From Flammulina velutipes (lineage: Eukaryota; Basidiomycota; Agaricomycetes; Agaricales; Physalacriaceae), in the NCBI GenBank assembly GCA_011800155.1, contig CM022369.1:2976001-3040000 (forward strand): a stretch of DNA of 64,000 nt, given 5' to 3'. The position numbers and the translations under genes are program-made. Below are positions 58,808-64,000 of the stretch, piece by piece (within the stretch, counting starts at the first letter, position 1; each line of letters starts with the position of its first letter). Below the pieces are notes generated by a model, which was given only the letters and a program-made list of their open reading frames with translations, searched no databases and was not told where the DNA came from.

Positions 58808-60288
58808 ATGGTATGTCAATGTCTGACACATTTCTTGGTAAACTACTCTAATCGTTATCCCAGTCTCATCCCTCGGTCACCCTTTTGCGCCTCGTTCAAC
58901 GCAATGCCCTCAACGACTTGCTGCCAGCCATCAAGTCAGCTTTGGAAACCCCTGTTTTCCTTCCCGTTGCGACGTACAACCGCTCGAACGGCAAACTCGT
59001 TTTTAACCCTTGCATGGATCTCTTTGCTCAATGCCTTAACGCATTGGGAAAGTTATATGGACCCATCGGCACAAAGGGCCGGGCACCGCATCACCCATCT
59101 GTACAGGCACATCTTGACTTTTTGATCCACACCATCGTCAAATGGATTATCGAAGTCTTTCCCCAGATTCTCGACATGCCATGCGCCGTTGGAAGTGATG
59201 TGGAAAACCTTGTCGCGCACTTCTACAAACACCTGTACCATATCCTATCCATCCCGGAAGCCCTCACTCTTTTCGGTGAATCTTCTTTCGTCGAAGATTC
59301 CACGAGGGTCCTTGAAAGAGCGTTTGGAAAATATGACGGTCGACCTTGGTCAATAATCCGCTGTGTTGTTACGCACTTGATATCTACCTCTAACAAAAAG
59401 GCATGCTTCGATCTCCGCATCGCTCTACGCTCTCAGTCGAAAAGACTCTTCATGAATCCATTGGGGATTCTTCGAGCAGCCACCGAATTCGACGTCCCTA
59501 TCGACGATGGCTTTGTGGATCGTAGTCTCGTTCAGATCAGCACAATCTGTTCGATAGATAAAGAATTCCAAGACACTTTGCGTCACAGGCTGGCGTCGAA
59601 AACCCTCGTGGAGCTACTTCATATGTTCATTGACGACCCTCCCACTCAATTCGATGGGATTAGCGAGTGTTTACTAACGCTCGGTCACGTTGTTGTCGAT
59701 GTCAACTCCCCGGAGCCATTTCCGTTGCGTCAGGCTCTGAAATTTGGATTACTGGAGGCACTGGCGACTTTAGTGAAGGTTTGGGGGCATGACTCGGGAA
59801 GCTTCGATACTACGTCGCTGCATGATCTGCTTCGGGACTTGCTTTACTGTGTGCGAACCCACCAGGGGATTCTTTCTAGCAAGATATTCCGTGCCCTGGA
59901 AAAAATCGCAGAGGAAAACATGGATGGGTTAGGTGCAGGTCATATGAGGGAGTTGAAGGTGCGAGAGGGAATGAGTGAGATATCACAGTGCTGGGTGAAG
60001 TTCGTCACTGCTTTATCGGAGGTAGGGAAACTCGACCCAGAAACGAGACAGGTCAAATTGTTCTGTATGAACCCATCTGTAAGTGTCCTCGTAATTCCTC
60101 CCAGTGCTAGTCTTCTTACGTCACCGCAGTGCAAAGATCCTTGCATTTCAGTGAAACGGGCTAAGCGATGTACCGTCTGCTCCATCATTATCGTGTGCTC
60201 GAAGGTATGCGGAAGAGCGCTTTATGAGTCAGGTGTTCATACCCACAATCCGACTCTGGTGCCAGTTGAAACGGAATCCGCGGCCTAG
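58808..60288 (+). CDS. MYND-like protein, paralog 4, degenerate zinc finger
   Basis: ATG (58808-58810) is immediately followed by GTATGT; after ATCCCAG the frame resumes SHPSVTLLRLVQRNALNDLL, and no other nearby in-frame ATG exists. The helical region is clearly related to the others (LDFLIHTIVKWIIEVFPQIL, LRIALRSQSKRLFMNPLGIL, KFGLLEALATLVKVWG, LDPETRQVKLFCMNPS) but strongly diverged. The intron inside the finger is kept. The finger reads CKDPC...KRCTVCSIIIVCSKVCG...HTHNP and lacks the final Cys of the H-x3-C pair, so its zinc site is incomplete. Stop at 60288. Confidence 0.8.
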
Positions 60289-60739
60289 AGATGTATTCAG
60301 AGACTCGGAGTGCTCGATATAATTCCTAATACTTACGATGTGAATTCTTATGCCATATGTTATGCAATGTTACCTCATTAACTGTGAAATGTCCAACGGA
60401 TCGGATGAAAACCGGTTTGTGTTCGTGTGGCGTACCGTTCACAAGCCTTCTTCGGCGAGAAAAAAGCAAAAGTAATCTGCAGTAAGCACTGAGACGGGTG
60501 TTCACGACGAACTTTAGTTTTAATTTATTGACGCCACACAACGTTCCTTCTTCCATATCCCGTACCCGTCACCCCGGCGCCTGAGAATAAGGACCCACAC
60601 CTAGCCTCACTAAAGCGCCGAAGCCACTCGTCAACAAACGCTGTTAAACACGAGGCCGGGATGCATCACAGGTGTAAAAGCCACTTCCCAGGGGTCGGTG
60701 CTGTATAACTTTCTTTCCCAATCCCCGAACCCCCACACA
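60289..60739. other. Intergenic region
   Basis: No coding sequence recognised; short frames only. Confidence 0.45.
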
Positions 60740-60961
60740 ATGTGTACCATAACCACACGGATAACTACCTACGCTTGCGGCCTCGTCCATATGACTTGCA
60801 CCACCGAGGAATGCGCCGAGTATAAGGAATGGGTTCGTCAAGGCCACCCCGATACAGTCTGTCAGCGGTGCAAGAGGGTCCGCCATGTTACGGAGGAGAG
60901 GCACCGCGAGGATATGTGTAGACCCAAGTGTCCTGGCCACGCACCGAACCCGACCCAATAG
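60740..60961 (+). CDS. Small Cys-rich protein, 73 residues
   Basis: Single exon starting MCTITTRITTYACGLVHMTC and ending with a TAG at 60959-60961. Nine Cys and several His are arranged CG...CTTEEC...CQRCKRVRH...CRPKCPGH, resembling small fungal proteins that open with a Thr-rich strand and a YxCG motif. No signal peptide, so a metal-binding cytosolic or nuclear protein is more likely than a secreted effector. An upstream in-frame ATG (60698) would add 14 residues. Confidence 0.55.
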   Translation: MCTITTRITTYACGLVHMTCTTEECAEYKEWVRQGHPDTVCQRCKRVRHVTEERHREDMCRPKCPGHAPNPTQ

Positions 60962-61371
60962 AGGTAAGCTCGCTGTTATCAACTTTTCGTGGCGTCAATT
61001 GTCTGACGGACGCCGCGTTCGAAGAAAAGATGAATATCGCTTCCTTTTGAGAATTGCAAGTAGTTACATACAGAAATTCTGTGTAGGGTGGCATCCGAGT
61101 CCAATTTAGAAAGGCATTGCATGCCTATCTCTTATACCTCCACCTCGACGCCGTCAAATAGAGTTCGTCCATTGTTGTCAATGGCGACCTATGACAGCCT
61201 GTGAAATTTGTCAAAGGATAGGTAGTACAGACACCGAAGTTAAAGGAAAGTATTACAATTACAACGAGCAGTCAAGAAACTCCAGAGACTCAAAGGTTCA
61301 GAGGAAACAGCTTCCTCCAACCCGCCAGTATAGCGGATACGTAGAATTGGTAAATATCCTACGAGGAAATA
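60962..61371. other. Intergenic region
   Basis: Short frames only; 3' ends of convergent genes. Confidence 0.4.
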
Positions 61372-62931
61372 TTAGCCCATGCAAATGCTACTACCGTTGA
61401 ACGTACAGTTTGGGTCCCAAATACACTCACGGCGACCATTGGCGCTGTGTACGGTAAATATCAGCATTCTCCGCTATCTTTGATTATAGCGACGAAACTC
61501 ACGCAACGTCAACATAAATACCCATCCTAGTATTGGGATGGAGCTCGGAGACAGTAGAACGAAGGCGCTTATGCTAGAGGGCAATGATTAGGAAATATCC
61601 GCCACGTGAGGAAATCAACACTGACAACGCCCCCAAACCCGTATAAACCGAGAACATAACCGTTCGGAGGAACAGGCGCCTGTGCACGAAAGAGAAGTCG
61701 GTGTAAGATTTGGTGTCAGGACTGACGCAGCTCTCGAGGTCCTTCTTTTTCAGGCGGAGCATGTAGAACATGACAGCTTTGGTGTTTTCGTCAGTAAGCG
61801 TCCGAGTCGGCTAGGATTAGAAATTGGATATCTCGCCTTCTAGGACTAGCATTGCGATAAATTCAGAGAAGACGATGATGGCGGTTAGATAGCCACTTTG
61901 GTTGGTTGAGCGTTGTGCGGGGTATGATAATTTGCTGAGACGTACGGAAAGGCTAGCGTGCTGTGACAGAACGTGTGGGAGAGATTACGTTCTATCGTTT
62001 CTGGGTTTCGAACGCCGGACTATATCAGATGAATAGTGAGTGTCATCAAGAAATAGCGAGGGAATTAAGGAGCTTACCACCAGCACGACTATGAAGACGA
62101 TAGCGTATAGAATTGCGGGAATGGTAAGAATCTGAAATGTAGGTTCAAAGAGATCTACATGATGTTGATTAGTCGCAACTTACCCACAGCATTGCTCGGG
62201 ATTTCTCGACCTTGATAGAACGTGTGGCTTGGTAGAGCACGTTGAAGAGCTGGAAAGTAAGGTTAACAACATCTTCGTCATCGGAGAATGTATGAGATAC
62301 CTCTATGATGAACGTCAACGTATACGACGCTGTTCTAGTTAATCGTCTTCATAACTTTAGGGAGAGATTGATCACGAATGCACTCACAGTATAGGACAGC
62401 AGTAGATGAGGCATGTTTGGAGGAGACATAGTTCAAATGGAGGCGCCGGGCCCTTTTGAAACCCAACGAGAAGGAGAAATGACAGGCAGTAGACTTGACC
62501 GGATAGTAGCATGGCGAACCATGAGGACAGCCTGGGTATTATCCGCGAGGAGACGAGGGGTGGGACGATTGTAAGCACGAGCAGGATCCATCCGACTACC
62601 AAGGTGGCATCGAACGCTGCTATGAATTGAACGTCGGTTTGTTCCCTCGTCGATGGGACAGAGGCTTCACGCAAATCAGCTATACACGTAATGTGGTCAA
62701 ACAATGAAAGGCAATCAGTGTTAGAAGATACGCACCTCTCAGACTCAAGAGGGCAATGTCTAGCATGGCCATCGAGCACCAACCGGGGGTGATATAGAAC
62801 GAAAGGACGGGGAAGGAAAATCCGAAGTGAGCTCTCATGTTATATAGACCAGGATATTGGTAACTGTGTGGCCAGTCCGGGAAACGCTTGGGGTTGAGCA
62901 GACGAGATAATTCAGGAATAAATGAATACAT
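61372..62931 (-). CDS. Multi-pass (probably 7TM) membrane protein
   Basis: Starts MYSFIPELSRLLNPKRFPDW. Hydrophobic segments are carried on separate short exons: FSFPVLSFYITPGW; FDATLVVGWILLVLTIVPPL; WFAMLLSGQVYCLSFLLLVG; AASYTLTFIIE-like; AMLWILTIPAILYAIVFIVV; SGYLTAIIVFSEFIAML; LFLRTVMFSVYTGLGALS. The last coding exons give HKRLRSTVSELHPNTRMGIY then, after an intron, ANGRREC and a Cys-containing tail ending at 61372. The layout resembles basidiomycete orphan 7TM proteins whose last helix is followed by an NARR-like motif. It is receptor-like by topology only. The exact exon set is uncertain. Confidence 0.6.
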
Positions 62932-63617
62932 TTGTGGCAGATCAAAGATCGGTTTCGGTTCGCATCAGGATATCATCTAGCGCTCAGGCGTCGGATGCTG
63001 AGCGAGATGTGCATGGTAGCGACGGGCGTCATGTGTTGTAGATCTAGCTGGCCGCTTGAAGAAAGGGTTTCGCCCGGCTCACTGTAGAGGCGCAGACGCT
63101 TGTGGGAGTCTGTCATTTCCGTTTTGGGCGGTTGATCAAGTGGAATCCCGTACCGTGGCAACTTGAGATAATAATGGAGTCTTCGCTGTCGCTGTGGGGA
63201 GTAAGAGGAACTCTGGCTTCATCCGCTTAGTTGATTGACCAGACGGTCACTATGTGAGAACGAAACAATGTCATTTCGCCAGATTCAGAGGTGCGCCGAG
63301 AGGCTCGTCATTGATAATGACTGGTGCGAGTCAGAAGTGTATTTCCAGAGTTACAAGAGTGCCAGAGTGAGGTCTGATTCTTCAAGAAGAACTCAAATTG
63401 AGACGGCGATAGAGAGGTCACGAGAGCAGTAGTGTTACTAGTACCAAGTAGCCCGTCGCGTCGACCGCGTTAGGAAATAACAAGACAGGGACTATTGTCA
63501 ATGCGAGAGAACAATGGGAAGAAGGAAGGAATTTGCAAAACAAAATAGACATAAACGAAGCACAGCCACTGACCAGCTTCCTCTTCACGCTCATCATTGA
63601 GCACCGCGAACAGCACA
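62932..63617. other. Intergenic region, divergent promoters
   Basis: Between the 7TM start (minus) and the basic protein start (plus). A minus-strand frame 62973-63161 is open but unsupported. Confidence 0.4.
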
Positions 63618-64000
63618 ATGTCGACGTCCACAGCGACGATGACCACCATGTCTCCCCTCTGGCTGAACGGCATTATTTCTCCAAGTAATCCGCCTGTTTC
63701 CAAGTCGGCGCCTCCTGCCCAACAAACCCCGCTTCATCTACCACCAGCATCCGCGTCAGCCGCGTTACCCACCCGCTCTATCCCTCCCGAAGGCTCAACA
63801 TCCCGCAAGCGCAAATCTCCCGATGCACCCTCCGAAAACAAACCCGGAAAACGCGTTCGTCCAGCGAAACCAAAGGCCCAGTCGAAAAAACGCGCCGAAC
63901 GAATCGACCCCTTCGCTGAAGAGCATGTAGCGCCTCCAGAGCCTGTCTTTCGCTCGCAGGCAATCAGCAGAGCAGCTTCTACCTCCTCCGCGCCCCCTCC
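63618..64000 (+). CDS. Basic, Pro/Ser-rich protein, N-terminal part (cut by window end)
   Basis: The ATG at 63618 opens a frame that stays open to base 64000. The sequence is Ser/Pro/Ala-rich and disordered, with Lys/Arg clusters SRKRKSPDAP, KPGKRVRPAKPKAQSKKRAE that look like nuclear localisation signals. No domain is visible in the 127 codons present, so identity cannot be given. Confidence 0.6.
   Translation, partial: MSTSTATMTTMSPLWLNGIISPSNPPVSKSAPPAQQTPLHLPPASASAALPTRSIPPEGSTSRKRKSPDAPSENKPGKRVRPAKPKAQSKKRAERIDPFAEEHVAPPEPVFRSQAISRAASTSSAPP

Noticed and set aside
1..64000. CRISPR arrays, bacterial operons, Shine-Dalgarno sites, insertion sequences
   Set aside because: The window is intron-rich fungal DNA; no spaced direct repeats, transposase motifs or long terminal repeats were seen.

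Overview
The window looks like nuclear DNA of a filamentous basidiomycete, most likely an Agaricomycete. Genes are dense and on both strands. Almost every one is cut by several introns of about 45-65 nt with GT...AG ends and CTGAC/CTAAC-like branch sites. The gene content also fits: a GH43 exo-beta-1,3-galactanase with CBM35, HMG-box and C2H2/Zn2Cys6 regulators, MYND-finger expansions and a UVRAG-type VPS38. The species cannot be named from sequence alone.

Layout. 0-17 kb is mostly conserved single-copy genes: the end of a DJ-1/PfpI protein, a LENG1-like CIR_N protein, a Mup1-type methionine permease, VPS38/UVRAG, a Puf4-class Pumilio protein, ribosomal protein S29, and a putatively secreted Ser/Asp-rich low-complexity protein. 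17.3-20.5 kb holds, on the minus strand, a MYND-finger gene and a frameshifted CK1-like kinase. 20.8-24.8 kb holds two divergent helical/coiled-coil genes. 25-45 kb is a mixed stretch: an Arg/Asp-rich protein, formamidase, SprT/GCNA-like protease, GH43-CBM35, GT25, HMG-box factor, class 1A dihydroorotate dehydrogenase, C2H2+Zn2Cys6 factor and alpha/beta hydrolase. 46-51.5 kb is a tandem pair of poly(ADP-ribose) polymerases. 51.8-60.3 kb holds, on the plus strand, an intact CK1-like kinase followed by three MYND-finger genes. 60.7-64 kb has a small Cys-rich protein, a 7TM protein and the start of a basic protein cut by the window edge.

The most notable structure is the kinase-MYND system. A roughly 3.2 kb unit (CK1-like kinase, spacer, MYND gene) occurs twice in opposite orientation about 31 kb apart. 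The spacer and promoter are conserved as well as the genes. One kinase has lost a net 17 bp and is frameshifted; the other is open. Two further MYND paralogs lie in tandem after the intact unit. All four MYND genes appear to use a first coding exon that is only the ATG codon, immediately followed by a 5' splice site, and they share a second intron inside the zinc finger. Three of the four share a (CG)n - about 10 nt - TATA promoter layout.

The second notable point is the PARP pair. The upstream copy has a Lys/acidic, nuclear-looking N-terminus. The downstream copy has instead an Arg-rich, almost acid-free N-terminus resembling a mitochondrial presequence. Exon boundaries throughout are inferred by eye from splice signals and family conservation; CDS coordinates are given as start-to-stop spans including introns.
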